The notes: generated by a model from the letters alone, not told the origin. DNA of 64,000 nucleotides from an uncultured Sulfitobacter sp. (GCF_947499945.1 NZ_CANMQD010000002.1:62001-126000), one strand, 5' to 3'; shown: positions 43,381 through 51,805, counted from the stretch's first letter. Numbers and translations are program-made.

Positions 43381-45084
43381 TTAGAAGTCGCGCATTTCCG
43401 GCTCAAACTTTTCGACGGTGAATGTCACGGCAAAGCTATAGTTGTCGACTGTTTTCTTAGTGGTTAACGCGCCGCCAAGCTGTAAGACAAAAGCGTTCAT
43501 CAACTCACTGCCAAGGCCGGTACTATCTTGTGGGTCATGTGCGCCAATAGAGTTAGTCACAGCTAAGCTGCACTGATCTCCAGTTTGTTTAAGAGATACT
43601 GTTAACTCGGGTTTCCGGTCCTCCCCTGTGCCGAGGTGCTTGACCGCATTTGTTACGGCTTCAGCAACCAAAAGGGACAAGGGGACCGCCTGATCAGGAT
43701 AGAGCATAACAGGGTCAATATCGGTCTCGACATGGGCAGAATCCTGTGCCGCAATTCCCATCGAGGCCGATTTTTGCACAATCTCGGCAACCAGATTTCC
43801 TGCATCAACCCGACCACCAGCCTGTGTCTGATAGAGGTTGCGATGAATGGTGGCGAGGCTAAGAACGCGGTCCTGAACGCGGGACAATACTGCCTTTGTC
43901 TCGGGCTGCTTTGCCGTGCGGATCTGCATGTTCATGATTGAGGCAATGAGCTGGAGATTGTTTTTTACGCGATGGTGAACTTCTTTGATCAAGACGTTCT
44001 TTTCGCGCAGCGTATCTTCGAGCCGTGCCTCCTCGCGCATAATATCATCGGTTAAGCGGTCGTAATTGCCACTCAGCGCCCGCAACTCATTCGGCATAGC
44101 AACCTGCGGGCGGCCCTGATCAATCTTTCGATCCTTCGAGAATGCATCCATATTCCGCCTGATGCGCGACAGATGGCGCAAGACCAATGTGTAGATCGAG
44201 AGGAGGGCAACTGCCATGCTGCCAAACCACATCAGGGTAGGAAAAATGGCGGGTTTGATAAAGTCACCAACGACCTGGGCAAGGCTTTCTTCCTGACGCC
44301 AAATGCCTAAAATTGCTAGAGGGCTGTCCACAATAGAGATCACTGTGTAAATCCGCGGGTCACCATCCCTGTTTGGGCTTGTGAAAGTCAATCCGTCGTT
44401 GGGTTGCTGTAGAAGGGACAAATCCTTCGGAAGTTCGTTTCCGCCAGCGATTGTGCCGCTCTGCGCAGGCATGGTGTCTGTTTGCGGCGTAAAGACGAGC
44501 AGATCGATAAGGGCCAGATCGTCACGTATGTTCTCTGGAACGGGGAAGTCTTCCTGCGGGACGCTTATTGACACAACGCCGCCGATTGTTCCGTTAACTA
44601 AGAATGAAGCCTGCACCAAGTAGAAAGAGGTCAACCCTTTTTCGGTCTGCTGCTTGACTATTTGTACACGTTCGGTGTCCTCAAATGCCGTGCTGGTGGA
44701 TGCAACAGAAGCGCCGCCAGATACGTTGATCGATGCCCTACATATTACTCTGCCACCGTCCGATCTGATTACTATGTCGCTGCCGGCTGGATAGGCTGCA
44801 AGAATACTTGAGAGTTCAGATTGGCACTTGTTTGGTGTCGAGCTTAAATCGGCTGCGAATATCGCTAAGGTATCAACAACGCTTTTGGCCCGCTCAAGCG
44901 TCAATCCTTGAGTTTTCGCACTATCGGCTGTCACAGCCAAAATGATACGTGCGTCGTTCTGTTTTGCCTGCACCTCGACACGGTTTGTCTGATAGACTGC
45001 GATGGCCCCCAACGGCAGCAAGGCAACTGACATCAGCACAACGATCTGAAATCGCAAACCGTTGTACCATTTGTTTTCCTTCAC
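43381..45084 (-). CDS. Membrane-bound HisKA_2-type histidine kinase of the general stress locus
   Basis: A 567-residue sensor kinase. N-terminal helix (IVVLMSVALLPLGAIAVY), a periplasmic sensor of about 240 residues, a second helix (LMWFGSMAVALLSIYTLVL), HAMP-like linker, then EVHHRVKNNLQLIASIMNMQ with the phospho-acceptor His and an ATPase domain (VAEAVTNAVKHLGTG). Its ATG overlaps the ecfG stop by four bases, so it is part of nepR-ecfG-kinase. HisKA_2/HWE kinases phosphorylate PhyR in this pathway (established), so it is the probable PhyP-like kinase/phosphatase. Confidence 0.92.
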   Translation of the reverse strand: MKENKWYNGLRFQIVVLMSVALLPLGAIAVYQTNRVEVQAKQNDARIILAVTADSAKTQGLTLERAKSVVDTLAIFAADLSSTPNKCQSELSSILAAYPAGSDIVIRSDGGRVICRASINVSGGASVASTSTAFEDTERVQIVKQQTEKGLTSFYLVQASFLVNGTIGGVVSISVPQEDFPVPENIRDDLALIDLLVFTPQTDTMPAQSGTIAGGNELPKDLSLLQQPNDGLTFTSPNRDGDPRIYTVISIVDSPLAILGIWRQEESLAQVVGDFIKPAIFPTLMWFGSMAVALLSIYTLVLRHLSRIRRNMDAFSKDRKIDQGRPQVAMPNELRALSGNYDRLTDDIMREEARLEDTLREKNVLIKEVHHRVKNNLQLIASIMNMQIRTAKQPETKAVLSRVQDRVLSLATIHRNLYQTQAGGRVDAGNLVAEIVQKSASMGIAAQDSAHVETDIDPVMLYPDQAVPLSLLVAEAVTNAVKHLGTGEDRKPELTVSLKQTGDQCSLAVTNSIGAHDPQDSTGLGSELMNAFVLQLGGALTTKKTVDNYSFAVTFTVEKFEPEMRDF

Positions 45085-45635
45085 GATGGCAAGCCGGGGC
45101 TACCAATAACGGCCATCGTAGCATTGTCGGTAAGCTCAAGTGCGTCATCGCTATCCAGTTGTAGAAGCTCGGTCAGCTTGGCACGGGCACGGTTAACACG
45201 GCTTTTTATTGTGCCAGTGGCCACACCGCATGTCTCTGCTGCTTCGTCATAGGAGAACCCGGAGGCACCTACCAAAATGAGGGCTTCGCGTTGCTCAACG
45301 GGCAATTTAGCAAATGCCTGTTTGAAATCCATCATCTGCAAGTGGCCATCATGCGCAGGTTTCACCGAGAGTGTATCCGAAAATACATTGTCGACATCCG
45401 CAACTTCACGGTTCGTCTTTCGTGTGGAGCTGTAAAAATTGTTGCGCAGAATTGTAAACAGCCAAGCACGCATGTTGGTACCGGGTTCAAATTTATCGAG
45501 GTTCGTCCATGCTTTCAGCACAGTATCTTGCAGCATATCATCTGCTGTGGCGCGATTCCGCGTTAGGCTGAGGGCAAAGGCGCGCAAAGCTGGAAGGTGT
45601 GTGATTAGTTCGTCTTTTGGATCAGGGACGCTCAT
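45081..45635 (-). CDS. ecfG: EcfG general stress response sigma factor
   Basis: A 184-residue ECF sigma factor of the EcfG (ECF15) group. Region 2 is NRATADDMLQDTVLKAWTNL with MRAWLFTILRNNFYS. Region 4 is LPVEQREALILVGASGFSYD and GTIKSRVNRARAKLTELL. It directs RNA polymerase to GGAAC-N16/17-CGTT promoters, several of which occur in this window. The start overlaps the nepR stop (ATGA at 45632-45635) and the end overlaps the kinase start. Confidence 0.95.
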   Translation of the reverse strand: MSVPDPKDELITHLPALRAFALSLTRNRATADDMLQDTVLKAWTNLDKFEPGTNMRAWLFTILRNNFYSSTRKTNREVADVDNVFSDTLSVKPAHDGHLQMMDFKQAFAKLPVEQREALILVGASGFSYDEAAETCGVATGTIKSRVNRARAKLTELLQLDSDDALELTDNATMAVIGSPGLPS

Positions 45636-45796
45636 TTTTTGTCCTTTTCTTCCATGTCTTGCGCGCGCAGGACGGACAGCAAATCTAGGATTTGACCCGG
45701 CATGCTATCCTCTTCCAGGTCTGCAAATACTTTTTTGAGGTTATTATTGATCAGATTGGCAATTTCTTCGTTCTGTTGATCGTCGCTGTCGCTCAT
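45632..45796 (-). CDS. nepR: NepR anti-sigma factor
   Basis: A 54-residue protein that is easy to miss because of its length. The sequence IANLINNNLKKVFADLEEDS followed by MPGQILDLLSVLRAQD is the NepR pattern of two helices. NepR binds and blocks EcfG until phosphorylated PhyR's sigma-like domain takes its place. The charged N-terminus (MSDSDDQQNEE) and short C-terminal tail are typical. The ATG is at 45796, the stop overlaps the ecfG ATG (ATGA), and the EcfG promoter lies about 40 bases upstream, giving autoregulation. Confidence 0.93.
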   Translation of the reverse strand: MSDSDDQQNEEIANLINNNLKKVFADLEEDSMPGQILDLLSVLRAQDMEEKDKK

Positions 45797-45829
45797 TCTA
45801 AAATATCCTCAATAAAGTTGGCTACGCGT

Positions 45830-45861
45830 GGAACTAAACCGCTCGCCCCCCGTTTGGTTCC
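45830..45861. promoter_or_regulatory. Symmetric, bidirectional EcfG promoter between nepR-ecfG and phyR
   Basis: On the plus strand GGAAC (45830-45834), 16 bases, CGTTT (45851-45855) serves phyR. On the minus strand GGAAC (45861-45857), 16 bases, CGTTT (45840-45836) serves nepR-ecfG. The two share the same 32 bases: arms GGAACxAAAC and GTTTxGTTCC are inverted copies. The -10 of each promoter lies next to the -35 of the other, so the two polymerases could hardly bind at once. Confidence 0.88.
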
Positions 45862-45888
45862 TATAAAAACACAATAAAGGCACTTATA

Positions 45889-46698
45889 ATGAATGATAAC
45901 TCTGCAACAGCGACATTTTCTGATCGTATTACAGCAGAACTGCCTTACCTGCGCCGGTATTCACGGGCGCTGACAGGGTCTCAGGAGCGGGGGGACAAAT
46001 ATACCGTCGCCACATTGGAAGCCTTGTTGAAGGATAGGTCCGCTTTTGAAAACGGGCATCCTGCCAAGGTTAATCTGTTCAAGTGTTTTCATGCCATCTG
46101 GGCGTCATCGGGACAGCAGTTCGCAGATGACGAGGGAGGTATCCGCAGTCGCGCACTTGGGCTGCTTGCCAATCTTACTGCGAACTCACGTGAAGCGCTT
46201 TTGCTGCGCACGATAGAAGACATGAGTTATGATCACATTGCCGTGGTAATGGGGATTGAGCCGCAAGACGTTCGCGATCTGATCGCCACAGCCAATGTTG
46301 AGCTTGCCGACAGCTTTAAAGGGCGGGTCTTGATCATTGAAGACGAGCCGATTATCGCGGCTGATTTGTCGGCCATCGTGAGCGATCTGGGTCATACTGT
46401 GACGGGCATTGCGCGGACACACACAGAGGCGGTGAAACTTGGGAACGCGCACAACGCGGATCTGATCCTGGCGGATATCCAACTTGCTGATAATTCGTCT
46501 GGTATCGAAGCCGTAAATGACTTGCTCGAACTGATGGACGTGCCTGTAATTTTCATCACAGCATTCCCCGAGCGTCTGTTGACGGGCGATAAGTCAGAGC
46601 CTGCATTTCTGATCTCAAAGCCGTTTCACGAATTGGAAGTTAAATCGGCTGTGAGCCAAGCAATGTTCTTCGCTTCGACCGAAACACTCAAGAGTTAA
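45889..46698 (+). CDS. phyR: PhyR general stress response regulator
   Basis: A 269-residue protein. Residues 1-135 form a sigma-like domain (ELPYLRRYSRALTGSQERGD and LTANSREALLLRTIEDMSYD) that does not bind promoters but mimics EcfG. Residues 145-262 form the receiver (VLIIEDEPIIAADL, Asp in LILADIQLADNSSGIEA, VIFITAFPERLL, FLISKPF). Upon phosphorylation it binds NepR and frees EcfG. The ATG at 45889 follows AAAGG. It is divergent from nepR-ecfG-kinase, the typical alphaproteobacterial layout. Confidence 0.96.
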   Translation: MNDNSATATFSDRITAELPYLRRYSRALTGSQERGDKYTVATLEALLKDRSAFENGHPAKVNLFKCFHAIWASSGQQFADDEGGIRSRALGLLANLTANSREALLLRTIEDMSYDHIAVVMGIEPQDVRDLIATANVELADSFKGRVLIIEDEPIIAADLSAIVSDLGHTVTGIARTHTEAVKLGNAHNADLILADIQLADNSSGIEAVNDLLELMDVPVIFITAFPERLLTGDKSEPAFLISKPFHELEVKSAVSQAMFFASTETLKS

Positions 46699-46757
46699 GC
46701 AAAGTTACTGACTGATCGTGGGGGCCGCTTTATTTGCTCCCACAGTTTAGAATTTGC

Positions 46758-46790
46758 AAAGGCCACGCTACAATGTGCAGCGTGGCCTTT
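46758..46790. terminator. Bidirectional hairpin terminator after phyR
   Basis: A twelve-base-pair stem AAAGGCCACGCT (46758-46769) / AGCGTGGCCTTT (46779-46790). T-rich on either exit. It lies between phyR and the convergent DUF1328 gene. Confidence 0.85.
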
Positions 46791-46794
46791 CCTA

Positions 46795-46956
46795 TCAGTT
46801 ACGGACAGCTCTCAAAATCAATGTCGCTACGAAGAGCGCCAAGAAAATAAAGAACAGAATCTGAGCGATACCTGCTGAGGCAGAGGCGATTCCGCCAAAT
46901 CCGAACAGAGCAGCGACAAGCGCTACGATAAAGAAAAGAAGTGCATAATAGAGCAT
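46795..46956 (-). CDS. DUF1328 family (YtjA-like) small membrane protein
   Basis: A 53-residue protein with two hydrophobic helices: [20 protein letters not shown] and [34 protein letters not shown] between them is the family signature. Function unknown, though many homologues are stress-induced. It is preceded by an EcfG-type promoter about 60 bases upstream, on the minus strand, so it probably belongs to the same regulon as phyR next door. Its short length keeps it off standard ORF lists. Confidence 0.88.
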   Translation of the reverse strand: MLYYALLFFIVALVAALFGFGGIASASAGIAQILFFIFLALFVATLILRAVRN

Positions 46957-47015
46957 GGAATTCTCCCGTTTGGTGCATTGGTGCGCAGCGCTGCCACCGC
47001 GCGTTTCACCAAGTC

Positions 47016-47041
47016 AACGAGGGTAGAGCAGGCTTGGTTCC
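47016..47041 (-). promoter_or_regulatory. EcfG-type promoter of the DUF1328 gene
   Basis: On the minus strand: GGAAC (47041-47037), 17 bases, CGTT (47019-47016), 60 bases before the ATG. It is an exact consensus match. Confidence 0.72.
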
Positions 47042-47110
47042 ACGTTCACTGCGTTGCCCATGATGGCATCAGCTTTCTGGTTAAGCATGCCAATCGTTCG
47101 GGTGCTTCCG

Positions 47111-47470
47111 CTAGCCAACCTGTCTTATCAAGCCCGAGAGGATCATTTCGGAGGTAAAGGGTGTTTGTACAAAAGCAGCGGGGAAGCCTACATCCCTTTC
47201 ACTCCCGATAAACAGTACTTCTCCTTGACTGGCCACGCGCTCTTGCAAAAGGGCAAGCATCGGGGCGGTCGCCACACTGGCGCTCAGTACGACACAAATA
47301 GGCGACGTCACCTTGTGGATATGCTGTTCAGCATCCTCTTGGCGACGAAACAATTTCAACTCTGCTTCAGGGAATTCGGATTGAAGGATACCTGTCAAAT
47401 CAAGACCGATAACGGGGTCGGGTTCCACAATAACAAAACTGCGCCGACTGATGGTAATATACTTGTCCAT
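47111..47470 (-). CDS. Degenerate receiver-like protein
   Basis: A 119-residue protein. SFVIVEPDPVIGLDLTGILQ resembles the start of response-regulator receivers (acidic pair, then a hydrophobic helix). The rest keeps the alternating pattern, but where the phospho-acceptor Asp is expected the strand reads PICVVLSASVA. The switch Thr and Lys are also not obvious. It may be a phosphorylation-independent pseudo-receiver or an unrelated Rossmann-like fold. It is divergent from the Crp/Fnr-type gene, with 63 bases between. Confidence 0.65.
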   Translation of the reverse strand: MDKYITISRRSFVIVEPDPVIGLDLTGILQSEFPEAELKLFRRQEDAEQHIHKVTSPICVVLSASVATAPMLALLQERVASQGEVLFIGSERDVGFPAAFVQTPFTSEMILSGLIRQVG

Positions 47471-47508
47471 CAGATCTGATTAAGGTCTCAAACAGCGCCC
47501 CGCATTAA

Positions 47509-47521
47509 CCTATGACATAGG
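47509..47521. promoter_or_regulatory. Inverted repeat before the Crp/Fnr-type gene
   Basis: CCTATG-A-CATAGG is a perfect inverted repeat of six-base arms around one base, 12 bases before the TTG start and 38 bases before the divergent pseudo-receiver gene. A candidate operator, perhaps for autoregulation. It does not match the FNR half site TTGAT. Confidence 0.4.
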
Positions 47522-47533
47522 ATACACGATAAT

Positions 47534-48262
47534 TTGGCAACGAAATGTGAAAATTGTGCGCTACGGCGGCGCGATGTGTTCGAGGGTATGTCCGCCGAGG
47601 AGGTGAGCTTCATGCAGCGATTTAAGGTCGGCGAGCTTGTTGTTGATGCTGGCACGCCGATCCTGATGGAAGGGTCGAACAGTCCACAGCTCTTTACGGC
47701 GCTCCATGGTATGGGCTTGCGCTACAAATTGCTGGCTGACGGCAAGCGTCAGGTCGTGAATATGATTTTCCCCGGTGACTTCATTGGTCTTCAGGCAGGT
47801 GTGATGGGGGAGATGGGCCATTCGGTGGAGGCGACGACGAAGATGACGTTGTGTGTTTTTGACCGTTCGGAGTTTTGGTCATTCTTCAAAGAGCGTCCTG
47901 ACAGGGCGTTTTCGCTGACATGGCTTGCGGCCATTGAGGAGCATTTCATGGGCGATGCGCTTACGACAATTGGTCAGCGCACAGCGCTTCAGGCGGTGGC
48001 ATGGGCCCTGTCCCGGCTGTTTATCCGTGCGGACGCTTTGGGAATGGTTACGAATGGCACGATGAAGCTGCCATATATTCAGCAAGACATCGCAGATGCG
48101 CTGGGCCTGTCACTGGTGCATACCAACAAGACACTGTCGGTTCTCAGATCGCGGCAACTCGCGCATTGGACTGATGGAACGCTGCGGGTGCCCGATCTTG
48201 CCACTTTGGCAGAAATTGCGATGCTTGATGACCTTAGCGCGCGCAAAAGACCGATCATGTAG
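47534..48262 (+). CDS. Crp/Fnr-family transcriptional regulator
   Basis: A 242-residue regulator with an N-terminal cyclic-nucleotide-binding-like beta roll (GTPILMEGSNSPQLFTALHG; VVNMIFPGDFIGLQAG) and a C-terminal helix-turn-helix (YIQQDIADALGLSLVHTNKT LSVLRSRQL). The N-terminus has KCENCALRR, a CxxC pair, and a Cys follows in MTLCVFD, but the four-cysteine set of FNR iron-sulfur proteins is not complete. The start is the TTG at 47534; an in-frame stop just upstream excludes more. It lies at the border of the decayed sugar locus. Confidence 0.87.
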   Translation: MATKCENCALRRRDVFEGMSAEEVSFMQRFKVGELVVDAGTPILMEGSNSPQLFTALHGMGLRYKLLADGKRQVVNMIFPGDFIGLQAGVMGEMGHSVEATTKMTLCVFDRSEFWSFFKERPDRAFSLTWLAAIEEHFMGDALTTIGQRTALQAVAWALSRLFIRADALGMVTNGTMKLPYIQQDIADALGLSLVHTNKTLSVLRSRQLAHWTDGTLRVPDLATLAEIAMLDDLSARKRPIM

Positions 48263-48458
48263 CCAGTGCTGTAGTATTGAGGGACTCGGCTGTTGCCGTT
48301 GACCCTAGCCCAATTCAAGAAATTGATTTTATAATCGCAGATTGAACATACGTAACGCGCCGAAGGATTGGCGTTCGTGACGGGACTTGGCAATTTCTTA
48401 TCGAAGCCATGGACCCCGTATTATGGTAAAATGGGATGATGTTGCGACCACCATTTGG

Positions 48459-48965
48459 TTACCGCAAACGTTGCTCCGTCTCGACGTCAAACAGCATGGC
48501 GCGGTCCAGCGGTATCTTACCCCAACGTTTGGGCCTTCTTTGGAACATTCCTTGCCGCGTTCTGCCACGATGATTTTTGTGCCCTAGCCTGACAGCAGGT
48601 GAACAAAGCAGACGCCGCCCAGTGCTTTGGTCATGTCCATGGTGAAGCTATCACCGCTCGCGTCGATCTAGATGAGTTTAGGTCGGATGCCGAGAGTGAT
48701 GGCTATGCCGTTTTCGGGTCGCGTTGCGAGCAGGGCGTACGTCCCTTCAAGATTCGCAAGTGCCACGGCCTTGCCTGTGGGAAGTACCATCCAGAAAGTT
48801 ATTATGGGTGGCCCAATGAAGCTTGCAACGAATTTGCTGTCAGGGTCGCGTGCAATCGCCCTCCGAGTGGCGCAACAAAAGACGCCTAATTCGGCGTATG
48901 GGAAAAAGATCAATCCTGTGGATTGCTTGGATGTCGCCACAGCGTTTAACGATGTCTTTCATGAC
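48459..48965 (-). pseudogene. Sugar ABC transporter ATPase (UgpC/MalK type), internally deleted and frameshifted
   Basis: Read leftwards, MKDIVKRCGDIQAIHRIDL (start about 48962) matches the first 20 residues of MalK/UgpC proteins, then after a short scrambled join comes DPDSKFVASFIGPPIITF and ITLGIRPKLI, which lie after residue 230 in intact proteins. Walker A, signature and Walker B are all gone. A TAG follows IRPKLI, and further remnants (TKALGGVCFVHLLSG, then a stop, then GTKIIVAERG and LFDVETEQRLR) end at 48459. It therefore has a large internal deletion, stops and frameshifts. Confidence 0.8.
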
Positions 48966-49187
48966 GACACCGGAGCATTGGGTGGGTGCGACCTGATCCT
49001 TACGCGCCAATGATAATTTGCTGTGGCTGGCATGTTGTTTATCGACAAATACAACCTGATCATTGTCGATCAGGCCAAGGCGGATCGCTGCGTGCAGTGG
49101 TGGTGGGCCTTCTTCTGGGGTTCAACGAACTGCATCCGCAAATGTGCGTTTAGTTGAGGATCGTTAAACGTGAAGCGTGAAAACTCA

Positions 49188-49695
49188 GATCTGCAATGCG
49201 TTGGGTGCGAACCCGCCAAATGTGATTAATTGGTATACCGCGAACCGCATTGGCCCTTATACCTAAGACCAGCGGGGCATATACTACCGCGAGGTCATCT
49301 TTAAAAAGCAGGGCTTGAGTGTACCTACAACCTTTGACGAAGAGCTGGTCAGATGTGAAAAAATCGTCATATCGGGCCGCGCTTGTTGTGCGATCGGTTT
49401 AAATCTCCTCTGAGATGCGGGCAGCTGGTTCGATTACCTTTAAATGCGCCCGTGTGGCGAGGTGGAGTGGTTTAATCCACGCATTCGCGTGACAGTTGCA
49501 AACTGGCGCAGGCTGATCAACTTGCGCGGCTTTTTCGCTGATCACCAACCGTACTCTTGGCAGCAAGCATGGAGCTTCATGAACGACTGCGAAGCGCTAA
49601 GGTGGCTCGGTCGACGAACAGATCGACTTCTACTGGGTCCCCATGATTGCTATTATCCGAAGTCAGCGCCTATGTGTCCAAATCGAAATATTTAA
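49188..49695 (+). pseudogene. Sugar ABC transporter substrate-binding protein remnant
   Basis: One frame with several stops carries the core of an extracellular solute-binding protein of family 1: GANPPNVINWYTANRIGPYT, then GIYYREVIFKKQGLSVPTTF-DEELVRCEKI, then DAGSWFDYL, GEVEWFNPRIRVTVANWRRL and PYSWQQAWSFMNDCEA. Intact relatives read similar blocks in this order (NPPDxxxWYAGNR, VPTTWDEL, WFDYLNLR, YTDPRVRAxFDxW, YSWQEA). Stops at PYT-stop, NLL-stop and DYL-stop and a frameshift near 49625 rule out function. The N-terminal signal peptide is not found. It ends just before an IS3 remnant. Confidence 0.78.
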
Positions 49696-49739
49696 TAAGT
49701 GAGTGTTCTGGACTCATCGCAAACATTGAGGAATTGAAA

Positions 49740-49838
49740 ATGAGACAGATAACTGGAACACGCAAAAGTCCTGACGAAAAGATTGTCAAAAATATCAAGC
49801 GGGCCACCATTGCGCGCCAAGGCATTGTACCGCAATAG
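49740..49838 (+). mobile_element. IS3-family transposase OrfA, N-terminal fragment
   Basis: From an ATG at 49740: MRQITGTRKSPDEKIVKNIK-RAT, then nine unrelated residues and a stop. I recognise the first 23 residues as the start of an IS3-type OrfA that normally continues with RKHYSSEEKIRIVLxGLRGE. Only this tip remains. It separates the sugar-binding-protein remnant from the alpha-galactosidase remnant. A C-terminal piece of what looks like the same OrfA lies at 60751-60832 in the other orientation. Confidence 0.65.
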
Positions 49839-49876
49839 ACGCTCGTTCTAACTTCTACAAAAGACTGACAACCCCA

Positions 49877-51360
49877 TGTGATTTACTGGAGCAGCAATCT
49901 ATCTTTGGGCAAAGACCTTGATACGCTGACGGCCGCACATGTGATTGATGTGACAAGTGGAATGCCTAACGAAAATTCTGAGCTGTCTCTTTCCTCCAAA
50001 ACTACACTTAGCTTTCCGAGGTAGGCGGGGCTGAATTTGATCAGCAGCGACGCCACGCTGATGTTGTATGAATTTCGCTGGAATGCGGTTGAGGAAGAGG
50101 ATGCTCCGAGGTTTTGTGTGAGGATGCGGGTAACGGTTTCACGCTGACCTTCGAATTTCCCGTCGATCCGCAAGCGCGTATTATTACCTGCAAGACCGTG
50201 TTGGACGTCGCGGTTTGCAGGTTTGGTGATTGCTGAGGTTTTCATTATTGCTGGTCGGGCGGTCACACGATGGGCGCTGAGGAGTGGCAGGGCGGTCGCC
50301 GTCAAGTATGATGGGATCACACAATGGACATGCAGATCGTGGCGGCCACGCGTTTTGAGACCGCCCCCTTTATCCGACCCATTCGGACACTGGACTGACT
50401 GGCTTCGCTGCTAGCTTTCAGCGCCAATTGCGCGACCGGATGTTTCATGCCCAAGCCTGACACACCGCTCCCTGCGCACTACTACTGTTGAGAGGCGGCC
50501 TGATTTTATCACAAGTGGCCTGTTCCAAAAGAGACGGCGCAGCGTAAGGCACACCCGAGGGGAGAGAGGTTCGTCTTTGGTGACGGTGGGTTCGGACGCC
50601 GCGATGATGACACCACCAGTCCGCATGTCTGGATCATTGTTCCGCGCAAATACCCCCGACGCTTCGACTCCACTTATTGAGCATGTGCACAGTTTTGGTA
50701 TGATGTTTGGTCTATGGTTCGGGTCTGAGATGATCTTCGAGGACAGCGGCGTCTGCCGCGTCGATTCCGATTGCGCTTCGGGCGCATCCGACCCGACACA
50801 GCGTCGGCAGCAAAAACCTGTCAACATGGCGCTGCCGCATGTGGGAGATTATCTTTGCGACCAGAGAGCGATCATTTTGTGCGATAACCCTATCGACTAT
50901 ATCAAATGGGATCATCGTCGCGTCCTGCCGATACCGGATGCGGCCTTGACCCATGGGACCTATGCCTTGTTTGACCGTTTGCGAGCCGGTTTGCGGTGGT
51001 CGAGATTGAAAGCAGTGCTTCGTTTTTGCTTCCGTACTGATTCCGGGATAACCTGCGTGAATTAGGTGCGCGCGAGCGGGAGTTCTAAGGAGCGTCCCTT
51101 AGTGGTGGAAAGACATCCGCGACTGGATGCGCAGCGCAAATACCCTGCGCCTCAACAGTGCGGGCTCTGCTGTAATCGTTGAGCAGCAACAGAACCTATT
51201 TGGCGCGTGCTTTGTCGTCACCGCAGGTAAGGCCGCGGCCAGTGCGTAAACAATACCGCGGCTCTTGGGGCTCACCGCTTTTGAGCCAGCAACCGTGGAA
51301 AAAATGGGCCTTTCACGCGGTAAACCCGTGCTCAAACAGCGCGACCTTGTGCTGTCTCAG
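49877..51360 (+). pseudogene. GH36 alpha-galactosidase (melibiase) remnant
   Basis: Similarity to GH36 enzymes runs the full length but jumps between frames: VIYWSSNLSLGKDLDTLTAA, DVTSGMPNENSELSL, NGFTLTFEFPVDPQARI, HYCWSGGHTMGAEEWQGGRR, RFETAPFI, GFGRRDDDTTSPHVW, then HSFGMMFGLWFGSEMI, NMALPHVGDYLCDQ and PIDYIKWDHRRVLPIPDAAL-THGTYALFDRLRAG. The YIKWDHRR block carries the catalytic nucleophile Asp, still present. C-terminal pieces (DIRDWMRSANTLRLNSAGSA, GARFVVTAGKAAASAQ) follow. Several stops and at least five frameshifts make it non-functional. It once released galactose from alpha-galactosides. Confidence 0.8.
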
Positions 51361-51738
51361 CGCATTACCTGGGTCACGATGAAAAATGCCGATTCAGGCC
51401 AAGATGGTCAAAAAAGGGGCACGCGACATGGAACTTGTTTCGGAAGCGCGAATTTCAGGCACAGGTAGCCAAAGCCGCAGTCCTGCAATGTGCGCTGGAG
51501 GCAATCCTGCACTGGAGCCAACCAGCGAGCGCATTCGTTTGTCAGTCGATGAGAGGGCGCTTAATATATACTGTCGCCTGACGAGCTGCTGTCGGAGCGT
51601 CGTGCCGCATGGAAGCCACATTAGCCAGATTAACCGCGCGGCTTCGTCAAAGTCTAAATCGATCCTGTGACCCAAGTCGACCGAGGGGCAACCCTCGCAT
51701 CTCTGGTGGGAAAAGAAACCCATCCTGTCACAAGGTAA
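51361..51738 (+). pseudogene. IlvD/Edd-family sugar-acid dehydratase, C-terminal remnant
   Basis: MPIQAKMVKKGARDMELVSE-ARISGTG, then a scrambled piece, then ERIRLSVDERALNIYC are in one frame (51386 onwards) and match the ends of L-arabonate/D-galactonate-type IlvD dehydratases (MPIPAKMLKKGVxDMxRISDARMSGT; IRLSVxxRxL). In another frame VTQVDRGATLASLVGKETHP-VTR ends at a TAA at 51736-51738, the typical C-terminus of the group. The N-terminal two thirds are missing. It would have dehydrated galactonate (or a similar acid) to 2-keto-3-deoxygalactonate. Confidence 0.7.
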
Positions 51739-51805
51739 AGCCCCTGAAGATTGAACACATCGCGTTTCTTGGTTTGCGCAGCCCGCGCATATCGAACATC
51801 AATGC

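Noticed and set aside
45830..45861. Inverted repeat between nepR and phyR as a repressor operator or terminator
   Set aside because: The symmetry is fully explained by two overlapping EcfG promoters with correct spacing on both strands, and no T tract follows.
49883..50320. 145-codon minus-strand frame in the sugar locus
   Set aside because: The plus strand carries GH36 alpha-galactosidase similarity across the same bases; the minus-strand frame resembles nothing.
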